From assembly GCF_003254745.1 (NCBI RefSeq), contig NZ_QKXH01000013.1, positions 1 to 64,000 on the forward strand: a DNA stretch of 64,000 nucleotides, written 5' to 3'. Position numbers and translations under genes: made by a program. The notes beneath the pieces are model-generated. The model made no database searches. It had not been told where the DNA came from and was given only the letters and a program-made list of their open reading frames with translations. Shown in pieces: positions 9,401 through 17,915 of this stretch (the first letter of the stretch is position 1; each line of letters opens with the position of its first letter). The DNA comes from Flavobacterium aquariorum (GTDB lineage Bacteria > Bacteroidota > Bacteroidia > Flavobacteriales > Flavobacteriaceae).

Positions 9401-10570
9401 TTAAGTAAGTTTTAATAAAAGACTTTTTAGCCACAATCCAACAAACAAAGCGATAACAAGCAATATGGCAAACAGATAGAAAATTGTGATTTCGGTGCTT
9501 AAGCCTAATAATAATGGTCCCACAAAAGCTGCGGCTGACCAGGCAGTTAATGTGTAACCAAGAACCTGACCATATTTTTCAGTTCCGAAAATATTTTTTA
9601 CAAAAGACGGCATGGTTGCAAAGCCAGCCCCATATCCTGCAATAATAATGAATGTCAGTGCTTGGAACGAGATTCGATTGGTTGAAAAAGTAGGTATTAA
9701 TGCGAAGCAGGCAGCGTTTATTCCGACAAAAATCATAAATGTTCTCCAACAGCCTATTTTATCCGAAATACTCGACCAGAACAAACGCCCCAATCCATTA
9801 AACAAGCCGATGATAGCCACAAACATTGTAGCTTGTGTAGAACTCATACCAACAACTTCTTCTCCTAAAATTGCAGCTTTAGAGATTATTGCAATTCCTC
9901 CACATACGTTTAGGAATAGTAATAACCATAATGCAATAAAACGTTTATCTGTTATAATTTGTTTTGGAGTTAAATCTATGTGTGCATATTGATTTTTAGT
10001 GGTGATTATTGGGTCGGACAAATATAAAGCACTCAATAGCATACAAATTCCGTAACCGATCCCTAATGTAGAAAAAGCGCCAGACAGTCCCATTGAAGTA
10101 TACAAAGGACCTATTAAGAAAGAAGCCAATAAAGAACCCAATGCAAAAGACATAATGATAATCCCAGAAGCCGTTCCTGGACGGTCAGGAAACCATTTTA
10201 CAACAGTATAAACAGGAACGATATAGCCAAATCCTAAACCAATTCCCTGTAAAACCCCAAAAGTTAAGTAGAACAAATAGATGGAACCCATTTTGACTGC
10301 CAAAGCACTGCCCAATAAGCCAATAGTTAAAAATAGGGTTGCTATTAATCCAGCTTTTGTTGGTCCAACTTTTTGAGCAAATTTGCCCATAAAAGCAGCT
10401 GTTAATCCTAAAAAGCAAATAGCTAAGCTAAAACCTGTTTTAGTATCGTGAGCATCCCAGTTTAATTCCTTTGATAAGGGTTCGATCCATTTGCTGTAAG
10501 CATAAATAGACCCGATTGACAGTTGCATAATCATTCCTGCCAATACAATCAAATATTTATTTTTTGACAT
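9401..10570 (-). CDS. MFS transporter, oxalate/formate antiporter (OFA) family
   Basis: 389 residues with about 12 hydrophobic segments and no other domain. The first segment MIMQLSIGSIYAYSKWIEPL and the loop VVKWFPDRPGTASGIIIMSFALG are typical of the OFA branch of the major facilitator superfamily (OxlT, YhjX). It begins 29 bases after the pflA stop on the same strand, so it is probably expressed with the pyruvate formate-lyase pair. Export of formate or exchange of a small carboxylate such as pyruvate is the natural inference; the substrate is not proven by sequence. Confidence 0.85.
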   Translation of the reverse strand: MSKNKYLIVLAGMIMQLSIGSIYAYSKWIEPLSKELNWDAHDTKTGFSLAICFLGLTAAFMGKFAQKVGPTKAGLIATLFLTIGLLGSALAVKMGSIYLFYLTFGVLQGIGLGFGYIVPVYTVVKWFPDRPGTASGIIIMSFALGSLLASFLIGPLYTSMGLSGAFSTLGIGYGICMLLSALYLSDPIITTKNQYAHIDLTPKQIITDKRFIALWLLLFLNVCGGIAIISKAAILGEEVVGMSSTQATMFVAIIGLFNGLGRLFWSSISDKIGCWRTFMIFVGINAACFALIPTFSTNRISFQALTFIIIAGYGAGFATMPSFVKNIFGTEKYGQVLGYTLTAWSAAAFVGPLLLGLSTEITIFYLFAILLVIALFVGLWLKSLLLKLT

Positions 10571-10599
10571 GATTGTAATATTGTAAAGTTATAAAGACC

Positions 10600-11382
10600 T
10601 TATTTGATTTTTACATTTTTGAAATAAAGTCTGAATATTTCGGCAGCTTTGTTTACTTCTTCTGCAGTAGGCGGAAGTGTATCAGCTAATTGATATTCTA
10701 AACCTAAAATTTCCCATTTGTGTTTTCCCAATTGATGGAAAGGAATAATTTCAACTCTTTCTATTGTTTTATATGAAGTGAAATGTCGCCCCCATTCATG
10801 CAGATATTCTTCTTGATCGCTCCAACCTGGGACCAAAACATAACGCAACCACATTGGTTTACCAGTACTTTCTCTGTATTCCGCTACTCGCAAAGTGGTT
10901 TTGTTTTTTAGTCCTGTTAACTTTTTGTGCCATTCTTTGTTAATGTGCTTGACATCCAAAAGCAATAAATCGGTTCTTTCCAATAATTGTTCTGTTTTGG
11001 AGTCTAAAACTCTTCCATTAGAATCTAAGCAGGTGTGAATTCCATTTTCATGTAAACGATCGAAAAAGTGAATTAGTTTTTCGCGTTGCAATAAAGGTTC
11101 CCCTCCTGAGACGGTTATGCCACCTTTTTTTCCAAAATAGGATTTTTGGTGTAATGCCTTTTCGATTAATTCCTCTATAGGCAAAAAAGAACCACCATGA
11201 ATATCCAAAGTATCAGGATTTTGGCAATACAAACATCTGAATTGGCACCCTTGTACAAAAACAACCATTCTAATTCCGGGCCCATCATGGGTTCCTAATG
11301 TTTCTATGGAATGGATTCGTAATAAGTCTGGATTGTGTGCGTCGATGGAATCGTCAATATATTCTTGCTGTGGAAAGTACAT
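10600..11382 (-). CDS. pflA: pyruvate formate-lyase activating enzyme
   Basis: 260 residues, radical-SAM enzyme that abstracts hydrogen from the glycine of PflB. The CxxxCxxC cluster motif is Cys46, Cys50 and Cys53 in GCQFRCLYCQNPDT. GGITVSGGEPLLQ is the SAM-contacting GGE motif, and LRYVLVPGWSD is the usual C-terminal signature. The N-terminal HSIETLGTHDGPGIR is characteristic of PflA. It lies 105 bases downstream of pflB, with a hairpin between the two genes that may lower its expression relative to pflB. Confidence 0.96.
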   Translation of the reverse strand: MYFPQQEYIDDSIDAHNPDLLRIHSIETLGTHDGPGIRMVVFVQGCQFRCLYCQNPDTLDIHGGSFLPIEELIEKALHQKSYFGKKGGITVSGGEPLLQREKLIHFFDRLHENGIHTCLDSNGRVLDSKTEQLLERTDLLLLDVKHINKEWHKKLTGLKNKTTLRVAEYRESTGKPMWLRYVLVPGWSDQEEYLHEWGRHFTSYKTIERVEIIPFHQLGKHKWEILGLEYQLADTLPPTAEEVNKAAEIFRLYFKNVKIK

Positions 11383-11400
11383 TCGAAAAAGAAGATTAAA

Positions 11401-11444
11401 AAAAACTGTCTAAAAATTAAACTAAATTAGTTTTCTTTAGACAG
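11401..11444 (-). terminator. hairpin with U-tract between pflB and pflA
   Basis: On the minus strand CTGTCTAAA (11444-11436) pairs with TTTAGACAG (11414-11406), with a nested AAACTAA/TTAGTTT inner stem, followed by a run of T. It has the form of an intrinsic terminator but lies inside the pfl cluster, so partial termination or an mRNA-stabilising 3' end for pflB is likely. Confidence 0.7.
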
Positions 11445-11486
11445 GTTAATGTGGTTTAATTCAAAAATTTATAGTTCAGTGTTAAT

Positions 11487-13721
11487 TTACATTGTTTCGT
11501 GAAAAGTTCTCGTAATAACTTCCAATTGATGTGCTTTGGATAATCTAACGAAATTCACTGCATAACCAGAAACTCTAATGGTTAATTGAGGATAGTTCTC
11601 AGGGTGATTGTAAGCATCCATTAAGGTTTCTTTATCCAAAACATTTACATTCAAATGGTGTGCATTTTTTCCAAAATAACTGTCTAAGATAGTTTCCAAA
11701 TTTGAAATTTGTTCTTCTTTGTCTGATCCTAAAGATTTTGGTACCATCGTAAATGTATAAGATATACCATCTTGAGCATCTTCATAACTCAATTTACTTA
11801 CAGAATTTAAGGAAGCAATAGCGCCATTTACATCTCTGCCATGCATTGGATTTGCTCCAGGAGCAAAAGCTTCACCAGCTTTACGGCCATCTGGTGTCGA
11901 ACCTGTATTGGAACCATACATCACATTTGAAGTAATAGTCAATAAAGATAGGGTAGGAGTGGCATTTTTATAGGCTCTGTGTTTTCTTAATTCGTCAATA
12001 AAAATAGTAGTGATTTCTTGGGCAATGCTATCGACCCTGTCATCATCATTACCGAATTTTGGAAAATCACCTTCTATATTAAAATCTACTGTCAATCCGA
12101 TATCGTTTCTTACTGGAGTTACTTTAGCATATTTAATTGCTGAAAGTGAATCGGCGATGATAGAAATTCCAGCGGCTCCATAAGCAATATCAATGTTTGG
12201 GTCACTATCGATCAAAGCCATTTGAGCTCTTTCGTAATAGTATTTATCATGCATATAATGAATGATGTACATTGATTTGGCATAAACTCTTGCTACTTCA
12301 GCCAAAGTAATTTTGAACATATTCATTACAGAGTCATAGTCTAAAACACCATCCTCCATTTGTGGAATATTTCTAATAACGACTGATCCTTTATCTTCTT
12401 CTCTACCGCCATTCAAAGCCATAAGTAGGGCTTTTGGTAAATTGGCACGAGCTCCAAAATGTTGAATTGTTTTTCCGATTTTTTGGTAAGAAACACAGCA
12501 GGCAATTCCATAATCATCAGAACCCCTATTGGTGCGCATCAAATCATCATTCTCATATTGAAGAGATGATGTGTCGATAGAAACTTGAGCACAAAAATCT
12601 TTAAAACCAATTGGTAAATTTTGAGACCACAAAATAGTCAAATTTGGCTCAGGAGAAGCTCCCAAGTTATAAAGTGTTTGCAAAAATCTAAAAGAGGTTT
12701 TGGTTACTTTAGTTCTGCCATCATTAAGTTGTCCACCGATGGCCTCTGTTACCCAAGTTGGGTCACCACCAAAGATTTCATCGTATGCACCTGGACGCAA
12801 GTGACGAACCAAACGCAGTTTCATAACGAACTGGTCTATAAACTCTTGCGCTTCTTCTTCGGTGATTAGACCTGATTTTAAATCATTTTCTATATAAATA
12901 TCCAAAAATGATGATACATTACCAAGTGACATAGCAGCACCATCTTGTTCTTTTACTGCGCTCAAATAAGCTAAGTAAGTAAATTGAACCGCTTCTTGGG
13001 CGTTTGTAGCAGGAACAGAAATATCAATGCCATAAGAATTGGCCATAATTTTCATATCCTGCAATGCTTTGATCTGCTCTGAAATTTCTTCTCTAAGACG
13101 CACTTTGTGATCGGTCATCTCCCCAGATACAGCTGCAAAATCATTTTTCTTGTGTTCAATCAAACGATCCACTCCGTAAAGCGCAATTCTTCTAAAATCA
13201 CCAATGATTCTTCCTCTAGCATAATTATCAGGCAGACCAGTTAATAAGTGTTTTGAACGATAGGCTCTAATTTCGCTATCATAAGCACTAAAAACAGCTT
13301 GGTTATGGTCTTTTGCGTAATTGAAAATTTTAACCACTTCGTCAGAAACCTTCAATCCTCTTTCTGCTACTGCAGATTCTACCAATTTAATACCGCCGAA
13401 AGGCTTCATAGCTCTTTTTAAAAGAACATCGGTTTGTAAACCTACAATAACTTCATTTTCTTTATTAATGTATCCTGGTCCGAATGAGGTTATATTTGAA
13501 ATAACATTGGTGTCAATTGCCAAGCAGCCATTGTTTTTTCTTTCCTGAAGTAAATTTTCTTTGCAAACATTCCACAGTGTTTTTGTCTTCTCTGATGGTC
13601 CCACCAAGAATTTAGAATCTCCTTCATAAGGAGTAATATTTTTCAATACAAAATCATAGACATCAATTGTATTATTCCAATTTCCGGTTTTAAAATATAG
13701 TGTTTCTGTTGTACTTTTCAT
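11487..13721 (-). CDS. pflB: formate C-acetyltransferase (pyruvate formate-lyase)
   Basis: 744 residues, close to the usual PflB length. It splits pyruvate plus CoA into acetyl-CoA and formate without oxygen, using a glycyl radical. The catalytic pair Cys408-Cys409 is in YGIACCVSYQ, and the radical glycine is Gly719 in RVSGYAVNF near the C-terminus. The N-terminal substrate-site region (CKENLLQERKNNG, GPGYINKENEVIVG) and TPDGRKAGEAFAPGANPMHGRD are also standard. Followed by pflA and an OFA transporter, it implies mixed-acid type fermentation. The radical enzyme is destroyed by air, so expression should be tied to low oxygen. Confidence 0.97.
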   Translation of the reverse strand: MKSTTETLYFKTGNWNNTIDVYDFVLKNITPYEGDSKFLVGPSEKTKTLWNVCKENLLQERKNNGCLAIDTNVISNITSFGPGYINKENEVIVGLQTDVLLKRAMKPFGGIKLVESAVAERGLKVSDEVVKIFNYAKDHNQAVFSAYDSEIRAYRSKHLLTGLPDNYARGRIIGDFRRIALYGVDRLIEHKKNDFAAVSGEMTDHKVRLREEISEQIKALQDMKIMANSYGIDISVPATNAQEAVQFTYLAYLSAVKEQDGAAMSLGNVSSFLDIYIENDLKSGLITEEEAQEFIDQFVMKLRLVRHLRPGAYDEIFGGDPTWVTEAIGGQLNDGRTKVTKTSFRFLQTLYNLGASPEPNLTILWSQNLPIGFKDFCAQVSIDTSSLQYENDDLMRTNRGSDDYGIACCVSYQKIGKTIQHFGARANLPKALLMALNGGREEDKGSVVIRNIPQMEDGVLDYDSVMNMFKITLAEVARVYAKSMYIIHYMHDKYYYERAQMALIDSDPNIDIAYGAAGISIIADSLSAIKYAKVTPVRNDIGLTVDFNIEGDFPKFGNDDDRVDSIAQEITTIFIDELRKHRAYKNATPTLSLLTITSNVMYGSNTGSTPDGRKAGEAFAPGANPMHGRDVNGAIASLNSVSKLSYEDAQDGISYTFTMVPKSLGSDKEEQISNLETILDSYFGKNAHHLNVNVLDKETLMDAYNHPENYPQLTIRVSGYAVNFVRLSKAHQLEVITRTFHETM

Positions 13722-14068
13722 TTCGATAATAATTATCAGTTAACGTTTTAGTTTTGTAAAAAACTGGTTTTACACTAGTAAATTTACTAATTTTTCAGAC
13801 TGAATGGACGTGCAGATTAATTTTTAGATAATAATTAAAATATTCATTTGTAAGTAGTTGTTTGTTTAAATATTACTTTGTTTTAATGACTATTCTTAAA
13901 AGCTATTACGTTATCGATAAAAATTATAGTGAATATATTTAATCAGTTTATTTGGGTTAAAATTTTTTAAATTTCAAATATATTATCTCCACGAGAACTA
14001 GCTATCAATAAAATTAAGATTATATAATTAAAAAAAATATTCTTGATAAAAGGAATTAGGTTTTGAAC
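13722..14068. promoter_or_regulatory. pflB upstream region with perfect 14-bp palindrome
   Basis: About 350 gene-free bases. The perfect palindrome TAGTAAATTTACTA lies at 13776-13789, 55-68 bases upstream of the pflB start. Its position fits an operator for an oxygen- or redox-responsive regulator, but it does not match the classical FNR box, so this is only a candidate. Nothing else is recognised in the region. Confidence 0.35.
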
Positions 14069-14512
14069 TCAATTATCAAGTAATCGCCTGTGATAATTTA
14101 TTTGTCCTAAGTGATAGGCAAGATGTGTTGTGAGGTGAACTAAAATAAATTCTGTTGAAGTTTTACCTTCAAAAACTAAAATTGGATATTCTTTTTTTAA
14201 ATCTTCTTCCGTTAAAAGTGAAAGAGCATCATTAACAATTTGTATTGTTGCTTCTATTTGGGCAATGAGAGTTTCTTTTGGAATGTCTTTATTGGAAAAT
14301 TCCATTTCACGATTTCTGATATAACTTGTTTTCCCAATTTGAGCTCCTATATAGGTATTTAAATTCCCTATTAAATGCAAGCAAAGATTTCCGGCAGAAT
14401 TGGAAATAGATTTTTCAATATACCAAATTTTAGTTTCTGTTTGGTATGATTCAATTTCTAGTTTAAGTCTATTTAGGTCTCTGATAAACAAAGTTTTTAA
14501 GGTCTCTATCAT
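14069..14512 (-). CDS. DinB-superfamily (DUF1572-like) protein
   Basis: 147 residues, all-helical. Early LNRLKLEIESY, GNLCLHLIGNLNTYIGAQIG and the late pair LVHLTTHLAYHLGQINYHRRLL carry the His residues that form the metal site of DinB-fold proteins. Members are metal-dependent hydrolase or thiol-transferase-like proteins, often of unknown substrate. The start lies 2 bases after the stop of the NTF2-like gene, so the two form an operon. No more precise activity can be assigned. Confidence 0.75.
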   Translation of the reverse strand: MIETLKTLFIRDLNRLKLEIESYQTETKIWYIEKSISNSAGNLCLHLIGNLNTYIGAQIGKTSYIRNREMEFSNKDIPKETLIAQIEATIQIVNDALSLLTEEDLKKEYPILVFEGKTSTEFILVHLTTHLAYHLGQINYHRRLLDN

Positions 14513-14514
14513 TT

Positions 14515-14988
14515 CTATGAAATTGTTTTACTATAATTTTTTAAAGAAGTTAACGCTTGTTCTTGGATTTTCTTTTGCATAAAACCAGTCCATCCCAACA
14601 AAAAACCTTTCAACCCTAATGCTTGTTTAGACCATTTCCAAAGGTCAAAATTATCGGTATGTCTAATAATTAAACCATTCTGAAACTTAAATTCAGCATG
14701 AATAACATTAACTACTTTTCTATTGGTTTTACTAAAATTATAGGTGGCAATCCATTTGGCTGTCCCAAAATAATCATCCGCTTTAATATCTGAAAATTCA
14801 ATTTTGATATTTCCTTTACTTTTTTCAATTAACATATTCCACATTTGGCAAGCATCATTTCCTTTTAAAATGCCAAATGCAGGATCTTGAAATTGAATAT
14901 TGGGATGATAACATTCACACATTTTTTTGGCATCAGCATTTGCAAAAGCAGTATAGAACTTAAGTATTAATTGTTCGTGTGGATTCAT
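14515..14988 (-). CDS. SnoaL/NTF2-like family protein
   Basis: 157 residues. Features such as LKFYTAFANADAKKMCECYHPNIQFQDPAFG, WIATYNFSKTNRKVVNVIHAEFKFQNGLIIRHTDNFDLWKW are typical of the SnoaL-like cone-shaped NTF2 fold, which serves as enzyme or binding pocket for small hydrophobic molecules. It has no signal peptide and so is probably cytoplasmic. It is the first gene of a two-gene unit with the DinB-like gene. The substrate is unknown. Confidence 0.8.
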   Translation of the reverse strand: MNPHEQLILKFYTAFANADAKKMCECYHPNIQFQDPAFGILKGNDACQMWNMLIEKSKGNIKIEFSDIKADDYFGTAKWIATYNFSKTNRKVVNVIHAEFKFQNGLIIRHTDNFDLWKWSKQALGLKGFLLGWTGFMQKKIQEQALTSLKNYSKTIS

Positions 14989-15107
14989 TTTAATAAAATT
15001 TAAAAGTAAAAATAGTATTTTTTTTCATACTAATTGAACCATTTTCTTATCAATATTTGAAACACAGCCCTTATTGTATACTTGGCAACCTTATTTTTTT
15101 CCAAACA

Positions 15108-15141
15108 AAAAAGGATAGGCTTTTTAAATTACCTATCCTTT
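15108..15141 (-). terminator. terminator after ice-binding lipoprotein gene
   Basis: AAAGGATAGG/CCTATCCTTT stem with a 12-base loop. On the minus strand a T run follows, 33 bases past the stop of the ice-binding gene. Confidence 0.8.
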
Positions 15142-15173
15142 GTATTATGAGTTGCTATTTATGGCCAAAATAT

Positions 15174-16868
15174 TTATGGCTTAGAGATAATGTTAGTATG
15201 TGTCATTACAATAGAACCATTTCGCGCTAACAATCTTCCTTGGACCGTAGCATGTGAATTCAATGTTATGGAAGTCAATGCCAAAATATTTCCTTTAAAA
15301 ATGGTATAGTTCCCAATTGTTGCAGATCTACCCACTTGCCAAAAGATATTTTTGGCTTGAGCACCTCCGCTTAGAATTACATTTCCACCAGCTCCGCCAA
15401 CAGTTGTGAAGTCTGAGGCTACTTGAAAAATCCAAACTGCGTTAGCATCTCCTTGTGCGTCAAGAGTTAAATCTCCAGATTGTATTAAAAGTGTAGAAGT
15501 CGATTTATAAATACCTGGAGCCAGTGTTTTACCTCCTTGGTCACCAGATACAGTTGCTGGTGCTGGTGTTGAAGCGCCTTCAGCAAATAGATAGGCATTT
15601 GTCAAATCCTGTTTGGCTTTTATCAGCATCGCACCTATCCCAGGAGGAGCAATATCATCAGATGCATAAATAGCACCTTCAACTATGATTGCAGGTGGAA
15701 ATCCAGTTACCGAAGAACGAACCCCTGGACTTATTCCTACATCCATATTTCTAATTTCACTAAAACCTGCATTATTACTTACTCCAACACCCGCCAGAAT
15801 TCCGAATCTTTCTGCTGATCCAAGATTTACGGTGTTACCGACTAATGATGAACTTGTGCTAAAATTCCAAACATAATCGTTGGCCAATGCAACACCCGCC
15901 ATGTTTTTGGCACCAGAAATTGTTGCTGTATAAATAGTTCCAGGCAAAAGATCAGAACTTGGATCAAAAGTAGCTGTCGTACCTGAATAGCTAACAATTC
16001 CTACCAGTGCTGTAGTTCCGTTTTTTACAGTAAATGTTTTGTCATTTATGGTTTTAGGATCTATAGCGATACTGAAAGTAGCAGATATCGATTTATTAAG
16101 CAGTGTTGCTGTCGCATTATCCAGAGGATCAGTAGAGACTACCGTTGGTGCAGTTGTGGCGCCAGTAGTAAACGTCCAAACATAATTGGAGCTTAATGCC
16201 GTTCCTTGTATATTTTTGGCTTCTGTGGTAATTGTAGCTGTGTACAGCGTGTTTGCCATTAAAGAAACACTTGGTTTAAAATAAGCTGTTGTTCCTATAT
16301 ATGAAATACTTCCTGTAACAACTGTTGCTCCTTGTTTAACTATAAAGCTATTTGTGTTAATTGTAGATTGATTCATACTCATATTAAAATTAGCAGCAAC
16401 TACTTTATTAAGAACTACATTGATACTTTTATTGATAGGATCCGTCGAAAGCACCATTGGGTTTAGTGTGGTTCCGGTGCTAAAAGTCCAAACATAATCT
16501 GCCTCTAGGGCTTGATCAAGTAGATTTTTTACAGTTGTTTTAATAGTACCTGTGTACGTTGTATTGGCGGTAAGCGGAGCAGTTGGAATAAACGTAGCTG
16601 TTTTTCCACTAATTGAAACTGTTCCGGCAACTAATGTTGATCCTTGTATTGTAAAAGAAGATGAATCGAAAGTAGAAGCTTTCATCTCTTGACTGAAATC
16701 AACTGAGATAGCTTTACTTAGAGGAACATTTATAGTTCCATTTTCTGGATTAACATTTGCTACAACTGGCGATTCGCCAATAGTTTGCTGTACATCATCC
16801 TTTGAGCATCCGGTTATTAAAACAACAAGTGCTATTGCAATTGTCGTTATTAGTTTTTTAGTATTCAT
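15174..16868 (-). CDS. Ig-repeat lipoprotein with DUF3494 ice-binding domain
   Basis: 564 residues. The lipobox LVVLITGCS marks an outer-membrane or surface lipoprotein. Three Big_5/SbsA-type Ig-like repeats follow (about 35-130, 133-232 and 236-335), each ending in YVWTFSTG or a close variant. The C-terminal 220 residues (from VNLGSAERFGILAGVGVSN) are a DUF3494 ice-binding-fold domain, with FAILAG-type start, the GAIYASDD and LAPGIYKS motifs, and NIFWQVGRSATIG. In related proteins this domain binds ice or adheres to ice. The stalk-plus-head design fits cell-surface display. The upstream region carries the shared two-part promoter motif at 16896-16933. Confidence 0.88.
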   Translation of the reverse strand: MNTKKLITTIAIALVVLITGCSKDDVQQTIGESPVVANVNPENGTINVPLSKAISVDFSQEMKASTFDSSSFTIQGSTLVAGTVSISGKTATFIPTAPLTANTTYTGTIKTTVKNLLDQALEADYVWTFSTGTTLNPMVLSTDPINKSINVVLNKVVAANFNMSMNQSTINTNSFIVKQGATVVTGSISYIGTTAYFKPSVSLMANTLYTATITTEAKNIQGTALSSNYVWTFTTGATTAPTVVSTDPLDNATATLLNKSISATFSIAIDPKTINDKTFTVKNGTTALVGIVSYSGTTATFDPSSDLLPGTIYTATISGAKNMAGVALANDYVWNFSTSSSLVGNTVNLGSAERFGILAGVGVSNNAGFSEIRNMDVGISPGVRSSVTGFPPAIIVEGAIYASDDIAPPGIGAMLIKAKQDLTNAYLFAEGASTPAPATVSGDQGGKTLAPGIYKSTSTLLIQSGDLTLDAQGDANAVWIFQVASDFTTVGGAGGNVILSGGAQAKNIFWQVGRSATIGNYTIFKGNILALTSITLNSHATVQGRLLARNGSIVMTHTNIISKP

Positions 16869-16895
16869 TTTTTTTGGGATTTAATTATTTATGCA

Positions 16896-16933
16896 CAAAG
16901 ATGAATGGATTACCTTAAAAGAATGTTACAGAA
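16896..16933 (-). promoter_or_regulatory. shared promoter-like motif, ice-binding lipoprotein
   Basis: Minus strand: TTCTGTAACA, exactly 20 nt, then CATCTTTG. The downstream box lies 28 bases before the ATG at 16868. It is one of eight copies in this window with identical spacing. Confidence 0.6.
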
Positions 16934-16997
16934 TTACATGTGGTAGTTGCATAATTCACAGTAATCAAAAAATTAATTGCTTTACTATTTACTCCAT

Positions 16998-17037
16998 AAA
17001 AAAAGTCAAATTGTATTTCGTACAATTTGACTTTTCA
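16998..17037 (-). terminator. terminator after coiled-coil gene
   Basis: Fifteen-base stem AAAAGTCAAATTGTA/TACAATTTGACTTTT (17001-17015/17021-17035) with loop TTTCG. T runs follow on the minus strand, downstream of the 17335-17069 gene. Confidence 0.85.
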
Positions 17038-17068
17038 TTTTCTTAGATAAAAAAATAATATACTACCT

Positions 17069-17335
17069 TTATTTTACTTTTTCTTTATTTTGCATAAGAA
17101 GTTCTCTATTGGCAATAATCAACTCTTCATTACACATTTTATTTTTCTGGTAATGAAACATTAATACTTTATTGATATTTTTTAATTCTGCAATACATTT
17201 TTCATTTTCATCATTTTTACAGACTAATTTTTTGTTATCTAAAAGCAATTTTACAACTTTATTTTCATTCTGTTGAACTTGAAAAACTAATTTTTTATTG
17301 ACGTTTAACAACTTATCTTTATTTATTGAATCCAT
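17069..17335 (-). CDS. small free-standing coiled-coil repeat protein
   Basis: 88 residues from the ATG at 17335 (MDSINKDKLL); a TTG ten codons upstream is the alternative. Almost the whole protein is three and a half copies of a 21-residue (three-heptad) repeat beginning NKKL or NREL: NKKLVFQVQQNENK, NKKLVCKNDENEK, NKVLMFHYQKNK, NRELLMQNKEK. The same period and the same key residues (NKELAFQNDEKEKRAAEL) form the linker between the PAS domains of the hybrid kinase at 32965-35730. No enzyme domain, signal peptide or membrane segment is present. It has its own terminator, which supports a real gene. A decoy or adaptor for the kinase linker is possible but unproven. Confidence 0.65.
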   Translation of the reverse strand: MDSINKDKLLNVNKKLVFQVQQNENKVVKLLLDNKKLVCKNDENEKCIAELKNINKVLMFHYQKNKMCNEELIIANRELLMQNKEKVK

Positions 17336-17415
17336 ACATTTTGTTTTTTTAAAATTTAACCGCAAATCTGCATAGAATACAATCCAATAATAAAAGCGAG
17401 CTTCATTTATTTATA

Positions 17416-17476
17416 ATAAAAAAAAACAGTAACAATAGCGTATTTTTTTTTAAAAAAATATTTCTATTGTTACTGT
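17416..17476 (-). terminator. terminator after YtxH-like gene
   Basis: Thirteen-base stem ACAGTAACAATAG/CTATTGTTACTGT (17426-17438/17464-17476), with a T run following on the minus strand. Confidence 0.85.
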
Positions 17477-17491
17477 CGTAATAATTAAAGT

Positions 17492-17758
17492 TTATGGATT
17501 GATGCTTTTAATATCATCAAATTTTGATTTGTTTTCAGCAACAAAGTCTTTTCCAGTATGAACTATTTTATCATAGTTACTTTTTAATGATCCAGATAGA
17601 TTTTCGAATTTATCTTTCAAATTATCGGCATAATCACTGCCTTTTTGCTGAATTTTTTTTCTTGTATCTGCACCTTTTGCGGGAGCAAACAATATTCCTA
17701 CTACTGCTCCTGCGGCCAAACCACCCAAAAGTCCTAATGCGATTTTATTTGCTTTCAT
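17492..17758 (-). CDS. YtxH-domain protein
   Basis: 88 residues. The N-terminal glycine-rich hydrophobic segment IALGLLGGLAAGAVVGILFAPAKGADTRKKI is the YtxH/gas-vesicle-like hallmark: one membrane segment followed by the APAKG turn. The rest is a charged amphipathic helix. YtxH proteins are general-stress proteins in Firmicutes and common in Bacteroidota; their molecular role is unclear. It is the last gene of a run of small stress-type genes. Upstream there is only a looser version of the shared promoter motif (GCATAAACAC, 22 nt, ATATCTTTA). Confidence 0.85.
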   Translation of the reverse strand: MKANKIALGLLGGLAAGAVVGILFAPAKGADTRKKIQQKGSDYADNLKDKFENLSGSLKSNYDKIVHTGKDFVAENKSKFDDIKSINP

Positions 17759-17915
17759 AATATGTAAAATTTATTTGTTAAAGATATATTATCACCTTTT
17801 TTGATTAGTGTTTATGCCTTACTATTTTATTTTCACGTTTTTTGATGAACTTCAATTGTTTGCAACAAACATGTTGTTAGTGGCGATTTTATATTTCTGT
17901 TTTTTTTAAGATTTA

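Noticed and set aside
11487..13721. other glycyl-radical enzyme (glycerol or choline type) instead of PflB
   Set aside because: The double Cys (ACCVS) is specific to pyruvate formate-lyase; the others have a single Cys with a nearby Glu.
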